From Opitutales bacterium (lineage in GTDB: Bacteria; Verrucomicrobiota; Verrucomicrobiia; Opitutales; JABSRG01): a stretch of DNA of 61,091 bases. Below are positions 16,925 through 25,549 of the stretch, one piece after another. The stretch covers positions 1-61,091 of the forward strand of contig JABSRG010000014.1 in the NCBI GenBank assembly GCA_013215165.1, given 5' to 3'. A model generated the notes under the pieces. The model was not told the DNA's origin, searched no databases, and saw nothing but the letters and a program-made list of their open reading frames with translations. The translations under genes and the position numbers were made by a program. Within the stretch, counting starts at the first letter, position 1, and every line of letters begins with the position of its first letter.

Positions 16925-17689
16925 GTGAAGTCAGAACGCCCGCCAAACACGACGCTAGAGCGAGGGCTTAAGATAGTCCGGCGTGTCTCCCAAAGCCACA
17001 TGCCCTGTCGCTACACCGAGCTCAAAGCTCTGGCCACGGGTGCCAATGACTCCACGGTCTCTCGATTGCTCCATGATCTAGAGCGATTAAAATACCTTAG
17101 AAAAGTATCCGACATCGGCTATTGCGCCGGACCGGAATTGGCTCATTGGCAAGACTCGTTTAGACGTAACCAATCCCTATCCGAGATCCTGCAACAAGCT
17201 GTAGAAACCCTCTCAGAACAGACACTTGAATCGGCCGCAGTAGCGATTCTCGAAGAAACCCGCATCCACATACCTCATAGTATAAGCTATCCTGAAGGTA
17301 TCTCTGTCGTGGCACCAGGGGGTAGGGTTCATTTTGAGGCCGATCACGCAGCGAGCGTGTGCATCCTCAATCAGATCCCGATGAATGAGCGAGACGCTCT
17401 GTTCCAAAGCCCTTCAAGCAGGATAAAGGATGAACATAGCTTTCAGGCAATTCAACGGGCATTGCATCGGCCGGAAGGGCTCGTCCTGGACCGATCAAGC
17501 GCGCGCGAAGGCGTTTGTCGTCTGGGCGCGCCCATAAAGATTGATGGCAAGCCTGGGGCACTGTTTCTATGCCTGACCCAACAATCCGCAGAAATACGCT
17601 GGGATACGCTAAGCACTAGCTTGCTGAACACACGAGATCAGCTGGAAAAGATACTCAAAGACTCAGAGCGCACATCTACGGGATATTGA
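16925..17689 (+). CDS. IclR-family transcriptional regulator
   Basis: IclR-type regulator: an N-terminal winged helix (LERGLKIVRRVSQSHMPCRYTE, recognition region SRLLHDLERLKYLRK) and a C-terminal GAF-like effector domain. The 254 residues fit the family. It starts with GTG two bases after the sulfatase stop, so both are transcribed together, and it probably controls the sulfatase operon in response to a sugar or sulfate ester ligand. The effector domain diverges more from typical IclR proteins than the DNA-binding half. The 14-bp palindrome at 15351-15364 is a candidate target. Confidence 0.82.
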   Translation: MKSERPPNTTLERGLKIVRRVSQSHMPCRYTELKALATGANDSTVSRLLHDLERLKYLRKVSDIGYCAGPELAHWQDSFRRNQSLSEILQQAVETLSEQTLESAAVAILEETRIHIPHSISYPEGISVVAPGGRVHFEADHAASVCILNQIPMNERDALFQSPSSRIKDEHSFQAIQRALHRPEGLVLDRSSAREGVCRLGAPIKIDGKPGALFLCLTQQSAEIRWDTLSTSLLNTRDQLEKILKDSERTSTGY

Positions 17690-17739
17690 CAAAGCGCTTT
17701 GGGTCATTTGTTTACACAATCCCCTCAGTATTTTTTGCC

Positions 17740-17916
17740 ATGTCCACAGAAAACAAAACTTCTTCGACTTCCACATGCTCATCGTCTTCATGCGCCAAGG
17801 CCGACAGCGCTCCAGCCAATGGCAGCAATCAAAACGGAAAGGGCGATGCACCACGTAATAATCTAAGCGACTCCTTCCGCAGTAACTACGAATCAATCAA
17901 CTGGGGACGTAAGTAA
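17740..17916 (+). CDS. Small Ser/Thr/Cys-rich protein with charged C-terminal motif
   Basis: About 58 residues from ATG 17740. The N-terminal half is low-complexity (many Ser, Thr and two Cys); the C-terminal half GDAPRNNLSDSFRSNYESINWGRK has the look of a conserved short motif, with Arg-Asn and aromatic-Gly-Lys residues as anchors. I do not recognise a named family. The upstream frame to 17686 overlaps the IclR stop. It is the last rightward gene before the convergent rsmG, 41 bases away. No terminator was found between them. Confidence 0.55.
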   Translation: MSTENKTSSTSTCSSSSCAKADSAPANGSNQNGKGDAPRNNLSDSFRSNYESINWGRK

Positions 17917-17956
17917 TTTTTGCAGGATGCATTCAAGAGGATGGGTATGAGTCGCG

Positions 17957-18652
17957 TTACCGCTTTTGTTTTTTTGGTTTTGTCTTCTTCTTAGCTGGTG
18001 GCCGCTTAGCTTTCCGGACTGTCTCGCGTTTAAAAAATAGGACGTACTTTTCACGGTAATAGTCCAAAGGAATCCAATCATAAATCTCATGGATCGCGTC
18101 AGGATTTATCTCGAGCTGATCGCACTCTTCCTTGTATAGACTGCCCTTGAGATAGATGAGTCCATGCTGAATGTCGTCTTCAAAATCGGGTCTCACGCGG
18201 TCACGGATCCAGTCAATAAAAGTGGGCAGTCCCGCCACCGCACGACCGAGTACCCAGTCATAGTCTTTCTTCATTTCCTCAACCCGCGCCCGTCGCAAGA
18301 GGACATTCTTCAATTTAAGCTTCAGCGTGATCGACTTGAGCACGTTGATCTTCTTTTCGACAGAATCGACGAGAGTAAACTGGGCATTAGGAAATAATAT
18401 TGCCAATGGGATACCGGGCAGACCACCGCCAGTTCCCACATCGAGGATACGACTTCCGGCAGGAACGTGAATGAAACGAGATATCGCGAGTGCGTGGAGT
18501 AAATGATGTTCGACGAAATGCTCTGTGTCTTTCCGCGAGATCAGATTTACGTCTTCGTTCCAACGCAACAGTTCCTCGGCATAAGCGGCCAACTTCCTGA
18601 TCCGTGGTGGTTCAATCTCCGGAAAATACTTTTCTACCAGGCTTAAATCCAT
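17957..18652 (-). CDS. rsmG: 16S rRNA (guanine(527)-N7)-methyltransferase
   Basis: Rossmann-fold SAM methyltransferase that makes m7G527 in 16S rRNA. LISRKDTEHFVEHHLLHAL and the SAM motif RILDVGTGGGLPGIPLAI are hallmarks of RsmG/GidB; VLGRAVAGLP is the later conserved block. The 231 residues include a basic tail (KAKRPPAKKKTKPKKQKR) that extends about 25 residues beyond E. coli RsmG (207). It is separated from mnmG, its frequent neighbour near bacterial origins, by about 30 kb here. Confidence 0.95.
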   Translation of the reverse strand: MDLSLVEKYFPEIEPPRIRKLAAYAEELLRWNEDVNLISRKDTEHFVEHHLLHALAISRFIHVPAGSRILDVGTGGGLPGIPLAILFPNAQFTLVDSVEKKINVLKSITLKLKLKNVLLRRARVEEMKKDYDWVLGRAVAGLPTFIDWIRDRVRPDFEDDIQHGLIYLKGSLYKEECDQLEINPDAIHEIYDWIPLDYYREKYVLFFKRETVRKAKRPPAKKKTKPKKQKR

Positions 18653-18748
18653 TGATGACTGTTTTCATTCTAGGCCCTAAAACCAAGTTCAAATCCTACC
18701 AATAAAATATCCTCACAGAAAACCGGATACAAAGCCGAATTATTCGGT

Positions 18749-19846
18749 ATGCGCGCCGCAATCCAGCACCCGTTTTTCAACTATTTCACCGATGAGGCGA
18801 AAGAGAAAATCATTACTGAAAAACCGCCCTTCGAACTAGGTCCAAATTCGGTCATTTTTGATGAAGGAGATGAGTTCGACGGCATGTATCTGGTGATCGA
18901 TGAAAAGGTAAATTTCCATAAATCACTCCCGAATGGAAAACTTCAGTTCGTCAGCTATTCTGGACCTGGTTCACATTTTGGAGAATTAGGGATTTTTACG
19001 GATAAGCCGCGGTCTTTACGTGCTGTCACCGTATCCGTTACACACCTCATTCATATTGAAGAGGCGACTGTCATAGAATTGATTGAAAAGAACCAATTTC
19101 CATTGGTGAACTGCATCCAAGGACTCGTACACCACCTAAATGAGACAACAGAACAGTATGTAGAGTCGGTAGTTCAACAGCAGCAATTGGCCGTCGTAGG
19201 ACAAATGGTCAGTTCGCTAATACACGATTTTCGCAGTCCGTTGGGGACCATCAGTCTGGGTGCTCAGTTTTTACAATCTCGCTTCAAGGAAGATGAGAAA
19301 GCAGTTAAGACCTGCACTACGATTGAGTCACAGGTTAATCGCATCAATCGAATGACAGTCGATATTCTCGATTACGTACGTGGCGAACATCACCTTGAGA
19401 TTCGACCGATACACTTCCCGAAGTTTTTTGATGAGTTTCGAGAGTTATTTCCCAGTTTCTTCGAATCCTTAGAAACCGAAATCTGTTTTAAACGCGATCA
19501 GCCTTTCGTCCTCGCGGGAGACTTCGATCGGATCATCCGGATCTTTCAAAATTTAATTTCCAACGCGCTTGATGCTTTGGCGAACCAACCCGAATCGTTC
19601 GTCAAGATCTCAGCCAGGAATGAAGAAGATCAGGTAGTAATCACCGTAACTGATAATGGTCCCGGTATCCCCATGCAGATTAAGGACACCTTGTTTGAAC
19701 CCTTTGTTACCCATGGAAAAAGCTATGGTACTGGCCTAGGGATGGCTATAGTCAAACGTTGCGTCGAAGCTCACAAAGGAACGATCGCTTTCGAGAGTGA
19801 TACCTCAGGCACCTCCTTCGAACTTACTTTACCTATCAAACAGTAG
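18749..19846 (+). CDS. Cyclic-nucleotide-binding domain fused to histidine kinase
   Basis: Domain order: a cNMP-binding fold (about residues 25-125; LGPNSVIFDEGDEFDGMYLVI, then GPGSHFGELGIF) followed by HisKA and HATPase_c. The H-box is LIHDFRSPLGT (H with Asp rather than Glu after it), N-box NLISNALDAL, G1 DNGPGIPM and G2 YGTGLGMAI. No transmembrane segment is present, so it is a soluble sensor. The cNMP pocket lacks the clear Arg of CRP-type cAMP sites (the PBC segment reads DKPRSLRAVTV), so the ligand is uncertain. It is an orphan with no response regulator adjacent, and lies divergent from rsmG with about 96 bases between. Confidence 0.86.
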   Translation: MRAAIQHPFFNYFTDEAKEKIITEKPPFELGPNSVIFDEGDEFDGMYLVIDEKVNFHKSLPNGKLQFVSYSGPGSHFGELGIFTDKPRSLRAVTVSVTHLIHIEEATVIELIEKNQFPLVNCIQGLVHHLNETTEQYVESVVQQQQLAVVGQMVSSLIHDFRSPLGTISLGAQFLQSRFKEDEKAVKTCTTIESQVNRINRMTVDILDYVRGEHHLEIRPIHFPKFFDEFRELFPSFFESLETEICFKRDQPFVLAGDFDRIIRIFQNLISNALDALANQPESFVKISARNEEDQVVITVTDNGPGIPMQIKDTLFEPFVTHGKSYGTGLGMAIVKRCVEAHKGTIAFESDTSGTSFELTLPIKQ

Positions 19847-19863
19847 GACAAAACACGGGCTCA

Positions 19864-20748
19864 TTAACCAATTGCTTTACCCAAATAATTGAGAGACCAG
19901 ATTTCTTTCCAGAGACGGTAACGCCCATTTGAAGACAGGACGCCATAGTCTTCGCGATACTCGTGTGCGTGCAGGAACCCCCCTTGGACGTTTGCCTGCT
20001 CCAATGCCTGTTGCTGACGATTGAGTTCCTCCAGGGCGTTATCATCAAAAGCAACCGGCTTAAAAGACTTCTTCAACACGCGCTGCTCATGGATTTCTAC
20101 AAGCCGGTCGATTTTGCGCGTAAGGGGTCTTCGAGCCACATTCCAGCTCTTGGGATATATCCCTCCAAAAGGTAAAGGTAAGTTATTAGTTACTACACGC
20201 TGACCATCTTGGTCAATTGAGGTCAGAATAAAATATGGCGGGACACGCGATGAAGTCTGGGGCAGGAAAACCACCTGAATCCTCAACATTTTGTCGGCAC
20301 GATCAAAAACGACATTTCTAATCATCAAATCCTGAATTAACAGAGCCTCATAAGATCCCTCTGTCTGATAACTGGATTCACGCATCCAGCGCTTCACGTC
20401 GATCCAGCGAGCGTCGATCGGCCATTCCTCTTTTTGAGACGTTCGATAGCGGGGAAACAGCGGAACCTCTGAAAAACTCAAAGCTCGGATATAGATCCAG
20501 TTATAAATGGTCTCTAAGAGGAACCAGATAAGAAAAGCGATGATGAAGACGGCCCAAAAGGGCCGATCTGTCCAACTCTGGGAAGTGACTAGGAAAGCAA
20601 TTGTATTCGCAAACAATACCCAGCGCACCCAGCGATTAACGAGATTCAGTAACGGGTGCACCATGGATCGATTCGCTAGGGTAATCGTCAAGAAAACAGC
20701 GAGCAGAGCATAAGATACAAATTCGGCTATAGCTTGATCAGAGGACAT
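19864..20748 (-). CDS. Conserved-looking membrane protein, unknown function
   Basis: 294 residues with three to four hydrophobic helices in the first 90 residues (YALLAVFLTITLA, WVLFANTIAFLVT, FWAVFIIAFLIWFLL), then a large soluble domain with beta-rich character (EALLIQDLMIRNVVFDRADKMLRIQVVF). No enzymatic motif is visible. The Trp- and aromatic-rich C-terminus ends in WKEIWSLNYLGKAIG. It is convergent with the cNMP-histidine kinase, 17 bases apart, and divides that gene from dnaN on the same strand, from which it may be read through. Confidence 0.65.
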   Translation of the reverse strand: MSSDQAIAEFVSYALLAVFLTITLANRSMVHPLLNLVNRWVRWVLFANTIAFLVTSQSWTDRPFWAVFIIAFLIWFLLETIYNWIYIRALSFSEVPLFPRYRTSQKEEWPIDARWIDVKRWMRESSYQTEGSYEALLIQDLMIRNVVFDRADKMLRIQVVFLPQTSSRVPPYFILTSIDQDGQRVVTNNLPLPFGGIYPKSWNVARRPLTRKIDRLVEIHEQRVLKKSFKPVAFDDNALEELNRQQQALEQANVQGGFLHAHEYREDYGVLSSNGRYRLWKEIWSLNYLGKAIG

Positions 20749-20812
20749 TCTACAAAAGTTGTCACATTAAAAAATGGGTCAATCAGGGCGGTACTACTCA
20801 TGCCGGCCCGAA

Positions 20813-20843
20813 AACTCGTTCTGTAATCGCGACCCAACGAGTT
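20813..20843. terminator. Hairpin at the dnaN 3' end
   Basis: AACTCGTT (20813-20820) pairs with AACGAGTT (20836-20843), an 8-bp stem with a 15-nt loop. It begins within the dnaN stop codon and is followed on the minus strand by TTTTCGGG, with only a short T-run. It may be a weak terminator or pause site for dnaN. Confidence 0.4.
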
Positions 20844-21972
20844 AGTTGAGGCGCAGAGGCATGATAACACAGAGAAAACTCTCGAGTGTCTTAAACACTC
20901 CGGGACTGAGTTCGTCCTTGAACTCGAAAAATACCTCGTCCTTGGTCAAGGCACGCAATGGCTCCATGACATAATATGGATTGAAAGCCACCTTCACTTC
21001 AGGGCCATCGTAAGCGATAGCCATCGATTCGTGTGAATCACCAAACTCAGCGCTCGACGCGGAAACTTCCAAAAGATTTTCAGTCACCCGGATCGCGACT
21101 GAGTTGTTTTTCTCACTGGTTACCAGCGCTGCACGGTGCACGCATTCCAAGAGAAGCTCACGCTCCACTTTGATACGGTGCTCAGTCTCCTTAGGTATGA
21201 CCTGACGATAGTTCGGATAATTCCCTTCGACCGTTTTAGAAACAAGGTAAAGATCACCGGCAAATCCACTATCAGCAGAGTCGCTGCCCACAGTAACTGT
21301 GAAGGCTACCTGACGATCATTAAAAGACATCCTCACACTCTCGCCCTTACCGAGCAAACGTCCAAGCTCAGCCACAGTTTTTGCGGGTAAAATAAGGCTC
21401 CCGCCCCCAGACTCGCCGATTTCCATCTCTGAACCCACAAGCGCCAAGCGGCGACCATCTGTGGCAACTAAGGTAACCTTGTCGTCTGCGAAATTGAAAA
21501 ATACCCCATTGAGGATAAAGCGATTTTCGTCGTTAGACTGCGCGTAAGACACTGATTTTATCATCTTCGACAGATCATCCTGATTCATGTCGAAAGAACG
21601 TTCATCCTCGAAGGAAGGCAATTTAGGAAACTCGTCGTGACTGATACCGACAATCTTAAATCGAGATCCACCTGAGGTAATCTGGACCGCGTTCTTATCA
21701 CCCATCTCAACAAAAACATCCAAATGTGGCAACTCCTTGACGATCGTAGCCAACTTTCGGACTGGGAGGGTAATGGCTCCTGTGGCTTCTACTGAAGCAA
21801 CGAGCGAAGTCCGGATTCCTATATCAAGATTCGTCGTAGTCAGGCGGATACCGCCGTCTTCTGCCTCAATAAGCACATTACCCAAAATAGGCATCGTAGC
21901 TCGAGAGCTGACTACGTTCAGGACCTGCTGGAGGCCATTGACGAAATGATCGCGGTTGATCTTGAACTTCAT
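20842..21972 (-). CDS. dnaN: DNA polymerase III beta subunit (sliding clamp)
   Basis: Ring-forming processivity clamp. [20 protein letters not shown] and [14 protein letters not shown] open the protein, with [17 protein letters not shown] in the middle and the C-terminal VIMPLRLN, where the family has the MPMRL clamp-binding pocket. 376 residues is standard. dnaA and recF, frequent neighbours, are not in the window. Upstream is a 297-bp AT-rich gap that deserves origin checks (see the entry at 21973). Confidence 0.96.
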   Translation of the reverse strand: MKFKINRDHFVNGLQQVLNVVSSRATMPILGNVLIEAEDGGIRLTTTNLDIGIRTSLVASVEATGAITLPVRKLATIVKELPHLDVFVEMGDKNAVQITSGGSRFKIVGISHDEFPKLPSFEDERSFDMNQDDLSKMIKSVSYAQSNDENRFILNGVFFNFADDKVTLVATDGRRLALVGSEMEIGESGGGSLILPAKTVAELGRLLGKGESVRMSFNDRQVAFTVTVGSDSADSGFAGDLYLVSKTVEGNYPNYRQVIPKETEHRIKVERELLLECVHRAALVTSEKNNSVAIRVTENLLEVSASSAEFGDSHESMAIAYDGPEVKVAFNPYYVMEPLRALTKDEVFFEFKDELSPGVFKTLESFLCVIMPLRLN

Positions 21973-22269
21973 ATGACGACAGAATGTTGCGAGCCCTGAA
22001 ACTTACTGGCAATCAGAATATACTCCTATAATTTAAAGTATTAAATTAGTAATATTCTTATAGGTTGCGAACAACACCAATAAGCGACTAAATTCATTAT
22101 TTATCAGGGATTTACGTAACTAGCAACCCGGTGGAAAAATTCTGGTAAGTCCTTGGTTTTTCACCGCTGTGAACAACTTATAGTTTGTTAACGGATTACT
22201 CAGAAAATATTGGTAAGTTATTCCGGTATCTCGTCGAGGTGTCGATGAGCCTTTAAGAGGAGGGAGCAT
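21973..22269. promoter_or_regulatory. AT-rich dnaN upstream region
   Basis: A gene-free 297-bp stretch between the leftward dnaN and the end of pssA. It is AT-rich near 22020-22060. One sequence, TGTGAACAA at 22169-22177, is one mismatch from the reverse DnaA-box pattern TGTGNATAA, and TTCAC-CGCT-GTGAA is a short inverted repeat around the same place. CTGGTAAGT (22142-22150) and TTGGTAAGT (22210-22218) are near-identical direct repeats. This is far too weak to call oriC, but it is the natural place for the dnaN promoter. Confidence 0.3.
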
Positions 22270-23115
22270 TTATACAGAGTTCCCAGGCCGTTTGTGCTGA
22301 GTAAAATGGAGCACCAACCCACCGATGATATATGCGACAAACAGCAGTGCTAGAGCGACCTCATGGTAATTAATGATGGCGGCGATCAGGGCGATAGCAC
22401 CTATGAAGACGCGTGGTTTCATCGTCGTTTGCCATCCGACCTTTTTAAAGCTGGGATAACGCACGCTGCTGACCATAAGGAAGGCAATCAACAGCATCAG
22501 GAACGGGAGAATAATCGACCAGGTTTTGAGCTCGTAGTTCGTAATCAAAAAGACAAGAGAAGCAATCAGACCCGCGGCGGCAGGTACTGGAAGCCCGAGA
22601 AAGTCTTTATGTCCCGCAAGTTTTTCATGCTTAGGTAGCAATGGACTAGTGATTACATTGAAACGCGCCAGCCTGACCGCGGCGCAGAGCAAATAGATAA
22701 AGCCGATGATCCAGCCAATTTTTTCAAAGAATGGGTAACCGCTCTCGGGTGACAAAATGAGGAAATAAACGAGCAGCGCCGGCGCCATTCCAAAAGAAAC
22801 AATGTCGGCTATCGAATCGAATTCCGCTCCAAAGAGAGACTCTTTGCCTCCAAGGCGTGCTAACCGTCCATCAAGCGAATCAAAAACTACGGCACCCAGG
22901 ATACACCACACTGCCTGAAGATAGAATTGCTTCGTGATCTCTGGATCGCCCGCAAAATTTGCTTTGATACAAAAAATGACAGCGATGAATCCGCAAAATA
23001 AATTTCCCGCCGTCATCGTATTTGGTAGCAGGTAGATCCGACTGGCTTCTTCGTTCGAACTGAAAGGAATCAGTGTATCGTCTGGTTTTTCCGGCGTCTT
23101 CGGTTCGGAGGCCAT
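22270..23115 (-). CDS. pssA: CDP-diacylglycerol-serine O-phosphatidyltransferase
   Basis: Membrane enzyme that makes phosphatidylserine from CDP-diacylglycerol and serine. The CDP-alcohol phosphotransferase motif is present: DSLDGRLARLGG then FGAEFDSIAD, with the spaced Asp residues. Eight or so hydrophobic segments follow, with the conserved LPVPAAAG late in the protein. Start at ATG 23115 gives about 281 residues; the frame extends to 23199 but would overlap the RelE-like gene. It is downstream of the RelE-like gene by 16 bases, in the same direction. Confidence 0.92.
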   Translation of the reverse strand: MASEPKTPEKPDDTLIPFSSNEEASRIYLLPNTMTAGNLFCGFIAVIFCIKANFAGDPEITKQFYLQAVWCILGAVVFDSLDGRLARLGGKESLFGAEFDSIADIVSFGMAPALLVYFLILSPESGYPFFEKIGWIIGFIYLLCAAVRLARFNVITSPLLPKHEKLAGHKDFLGLPVPAAAGLIASLVFLITNYELKTWSIILPFLMLLIAFLMVSSVRYPSFKKVGWQTTMKPRVFIGAIALIAAIINYHEVALALLFVAYIIGGLVLHFTQHKRPGNSV

Positions 23116-23131
23116 GGACTGAGCAGAAGGG

Positions 23132-23500
23132 TTAAGGCTTTTTATTCCGGTTGATGAGACCGTCGATGTATTCCCAAAACGTCGAGTGTTGTTCCACAAT
23201 CTGGTCTTCTGCTAGAGGAAGCTTCGTGCGGTATACAAAATCTGTCAGGGTGTGTTGGGGAAGAATCACTTCGCAGGTTATTTGATCGGCAGCGCGCACG
23301 GTAAAATAAATGCGGAAATCCCCAGCGCGTAGACGGTAGAGCTTTTTAGTCCCACGTTGGAACACACCTACTTTACCTTGCGGGTTTTTCAAAGCTTCGG
23401 GGCTAAGCCCGCTGATCATGTCTGCCAACTCGAGTTGTTTGAGTGTGTCCAGTTTCTCCAACTCGGCTAGGCTCTGATCGCTGAATGTTACCTGATACAT
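23132..23500 (-). CDS. RelE-like protein (toxin fold), no antitoxin adjacent
   Basis: A 122-residue RelE/ParE-like protein: VTFSDQSLAELEKLD starts the fold, the core has KKLYRLRAGDFRIYFTVRA (RxGxxRIxFT motif typical of RelE/YafQ-like proteins), and the tail after residue 85 is an extra helix-rich extension (QHSTFWEYIDGLINRNKKP). No antitoxin gene flanks it. Cytotoxicity is doubtful because it is in line with pssA, 16 bases ahead, and has no antitoxin, so it may act as a housekeeping member of the fold. The start is ATG 23500; the first 100 or so upstream bases show nothing. Confidence 0.75.
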   Translation of the reverse strand: MYQVTFSDQSLAELEKLDTLKQLELADMISGLSPEALKNPQGKVGVFQRGTKKLYRLRAGDFRIYFTVRAADQITCEVILPQHTLTDFVYRTKLPLAEDQIVEQHSTFWEYIDGLINRNKKP

Positions 23501-23633
23501 TGTAAAGTGCTGTATGGATGACTTATGACGTAAAGGAAAGCAAAGTTTGTTCAGCTCCCATCGTGCCTAGATACTCGCTCTCGACCACATACTTGCCGGA
23601 GTGGTAAAAGTCTGATCCTTATTGGAAAAACTT

Positions 23634-24446
23634 ATGACTGAACAATTGGGTGCCCTTGATCCTTACGACCTCCCTCCCCCGCCCGCGCCAAAGCCAGAGA
23701 CCTTACCGATCCTATTTCAGGATGATGACTATGTGGCCGTTCATAAACCCCCAGGTTTACTCGTTCATCGCAGTGAATTAGCGCGCGAGGCAGACACAGC
23801 AGCACTGCAGATTGTGCGTGATCAAATCGGGATGCATTTATTTCCCGTACACCGTCTAGACCGCCCAACTTCTGGGGTTCTGATTTTTGCTCTCTCTAAA
23901 GAAGCAGCCCAAGCTTTTGTCGATGGCCTCACCCACAAAACAGTAGAAAAAGAGTATTGGGCCATCGCCCGAGGTTGGATTCACGATGCCGTCGATCTCG
24001 ATAGTGCTTTGGACAAGAATCAGGTCTACCCTCCCTCCAACAAAAACCACCTAGAACCCAAGCTGCAGGAAGCGATTACCCAATTTAGGCCCGGTTTAAC
24101 CTGTGAACTGAATATCCCTGTGAGACCTTATGATACAGCGCGTTACAGTCTGGTAAAAGCATCTCCCAAAACAGGCCGGACGCACCAAATCCGTCGACAC
24201 CTCGCGAGACTGCGTCATCCGATAATAGGAGACACACGGTATGGCGATGGCCCGCACAACCTCATGTATCGCGAGCGTTTCAAATGCTACCGATTGTTAC
24301 TCGCTGCTGTATCTCTGGATTTTACACACCCGAGGACCGGTTCTAAGACTCGAATATTTGCTGAGCCGTCCGAGGATTTTGGCGAAGTAGCGCAACAGCT
24401 CTTTGGTTCGGATGTCTACAAAAAATTCTGCCGTCAATTATCATGA
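23634..24446 (+). CDS. RluA-family pseudouridine synthase (TruC-like)
   Basis: Makes pseudouridine in RNA. DDYVAVHKPPGLLVHRS near the N-terminus, the catalytic Asp motif HRLDRPTSGVLIFA, and GRTHQIRRHLARLRHPIIGD are the RluA signatures. There is no S4 domain, and 270 residues is the size of TruC, which modifies U65 of tRNA; rRNA targets cannot be excluded. ATG 23634 is used; a TTG at 23622 is in frame. The TGA stop overlaps the following TPR gene (ATGA). Confidence 0.88.
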   Translation: MTEQLGALDPYDLPPPPAPKPETLPILFQDDDYVAVHKPPGLLVHRSELAREADTAALQIVRDQIGMHLFPVHRLDRPTSGVLIFALSKEAAQAFVDGLTHKTVEKEYWAIARGWIHDAVDLDSALDKNQVYPPSNKNHLEPKLQEAITQFRPGLTCELNIPVRPYDTARYSLVKASPKTGRTHQIRRHLARLRHPIIGDTRYGDGPHNLMYRERFKCYRLLLAAVSLDFTHPRTGSKTRIFAEPSEDFGEVAQQLFGSDVYKKFCRQLS

Positions 24447-25288
24447 AAAGATTCTTACTCATTTATTTTGTTATATCGCTGTTCGTCTCCGCTCAACAGG
24501 GAGAGTCACTTGCCGACAAACGCTTGATGAAAATCGTCCATGATCAGCAACGCTTGATGGCGCAGGCCGAGACTGGAAAGGATGCAGATGATTATGTAAA
24601 CACTTCAAGTGAACCACAGATTCGGCAACTGGCTGCGCGTTGGTCGCGTTACATTAACGACCATCCAAAGGACGTAGAAGCACGCTTACTTTACGGGAAG
24701 TTTTTGAGAACTTTTGGCGAATCAGAAAGCGCAATTTTAGAGTTTCTTGCGGCTGATGCCCTTGAGCCAGAGTTACCGGTAATAAAACAACAGATCGGCA
24801 ATTACTACGCCGAGCACGGGTTGTACGAAGAGGCGCTTAAAGCCTTCATACAAGCGGTCGAACTCGCTCCAGAAGAGAGTATTTACCACTACCAACTGGG
24901 TGAAGTCTTATACCGCTATCGGTGGCAAATCATCGAAGATGACATTTACACACGTGCAACACTCGATGAGCAAATGAGCCGCGCCTTCGGACAAGCCGCC
25001 CAGCTTGCTCCAGAGGATTTAGGTTTACAGATGCGTTATGCCGAGAGCTTCTACGACCTTGAATCCCCCGATTGGGCAAAAGCAGCGCTTCAGCTAGAGC
25101 ACTGCGCCAGCCTTGCCGAATCGCACGTCCACAAACAGACCGTCCATCTGCACCAAGCGCGTGTCGCAGCAGAGATGGGTGAGCTAGAAATCGCAAAGAC
25201 CCACTTAGATTCTGTAACCATGAAAGCTTTAGCAAAAAGCGAGGCTCGTGTTAGGGCCATGATACAAGCGCGTGTGGAGGGAAATTAG
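24443..25288 (+). CDS. Secreted TPR-repeat protein
   Basis: A 281-residue protein with an N-terminal signal peptide (KRFLLIYFVISLFVSAQQG) and several tetratricopeptide repeats, visible from DVEARLLYGKFLRTFGESE through YAEHGLYEEALKAFIQAVEL to the C-terminal ARVAAEMGELEIAKTHLD. It is probably periplasmic and serves as a scaffold. It overlaps the pseudouridine synthase stop by ATGA, so it is co-transcribed, but the functional link is unclear. The dispersed decamer repeat begins just after its stop. Confidence 0.8.
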   Translation: MKRFLLIYFVISLFVSAQQGESLADKRLMKIVHDQQRLMAQAETGKDADDYVNTSSEPQIRQLAARWSRYINDHPKDVEARLLYGKFLRTFGESESAILEFLAADALEPELPVIKQQIGNYYAEHGLYEEALKAFIQAVELAPEESIYHYQLGEVLYRYRWQIIEDDIYTRATLDEQMSRAFGQAAQLAPEDLGLQMRYAESFYDLESPDWAKAALQLEHCASLAESHVHKQTVHLHQARVAAEMGELEIAKTHLDSVTMKALAKSEARVRAMIQARVEGN

Positions 25289-25291
25289 CGT

Positions 25292-25314
25292 GAATTCGCG
25301 TTCATTCGCGGATA
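25292..25314. repeat. Dispersed CGCGAATGAA-type repeat, copy 1
   Basis: GAATTCGCGTTCATTCGCGGATA reads on the other strand as TATCCGCGAATGAACGCGAATTC. It contains the decamer unit CGCGAATGAA followed by CGCGAATTC. A longer copy with an extra ten bases lies at 53695-53727. It sits in the intergenic space right after the TPR gene. Confidence 0.7.
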
Positions 25315-25549
25315 GGTCAAACTGATGAAAAGCCTTCATCGCACTTCCAATAAACGACACAGCATCCTTCCTTTTTCTCCTCGCCCTGATCTACTAAAGT
25401 GTTTTGAGTTAATGTAATTCTTGCGGAGCGAAAAACCAAACACATGGTGTTCAGCTACTTCCATTTCATCACTTCAATCCACAGAAATCCCTGCAGTTAT
25501 CTTATCAGGGCGATTCGTTGAGATAGTTTTAACTGTTCAGCCATATATT

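Noticed and set aside
21973-22269. Replication origin call
   Set aside because: Only one near DnaA box and no AT-rich repeat array; kept as a low-interest note rather than a feature call.
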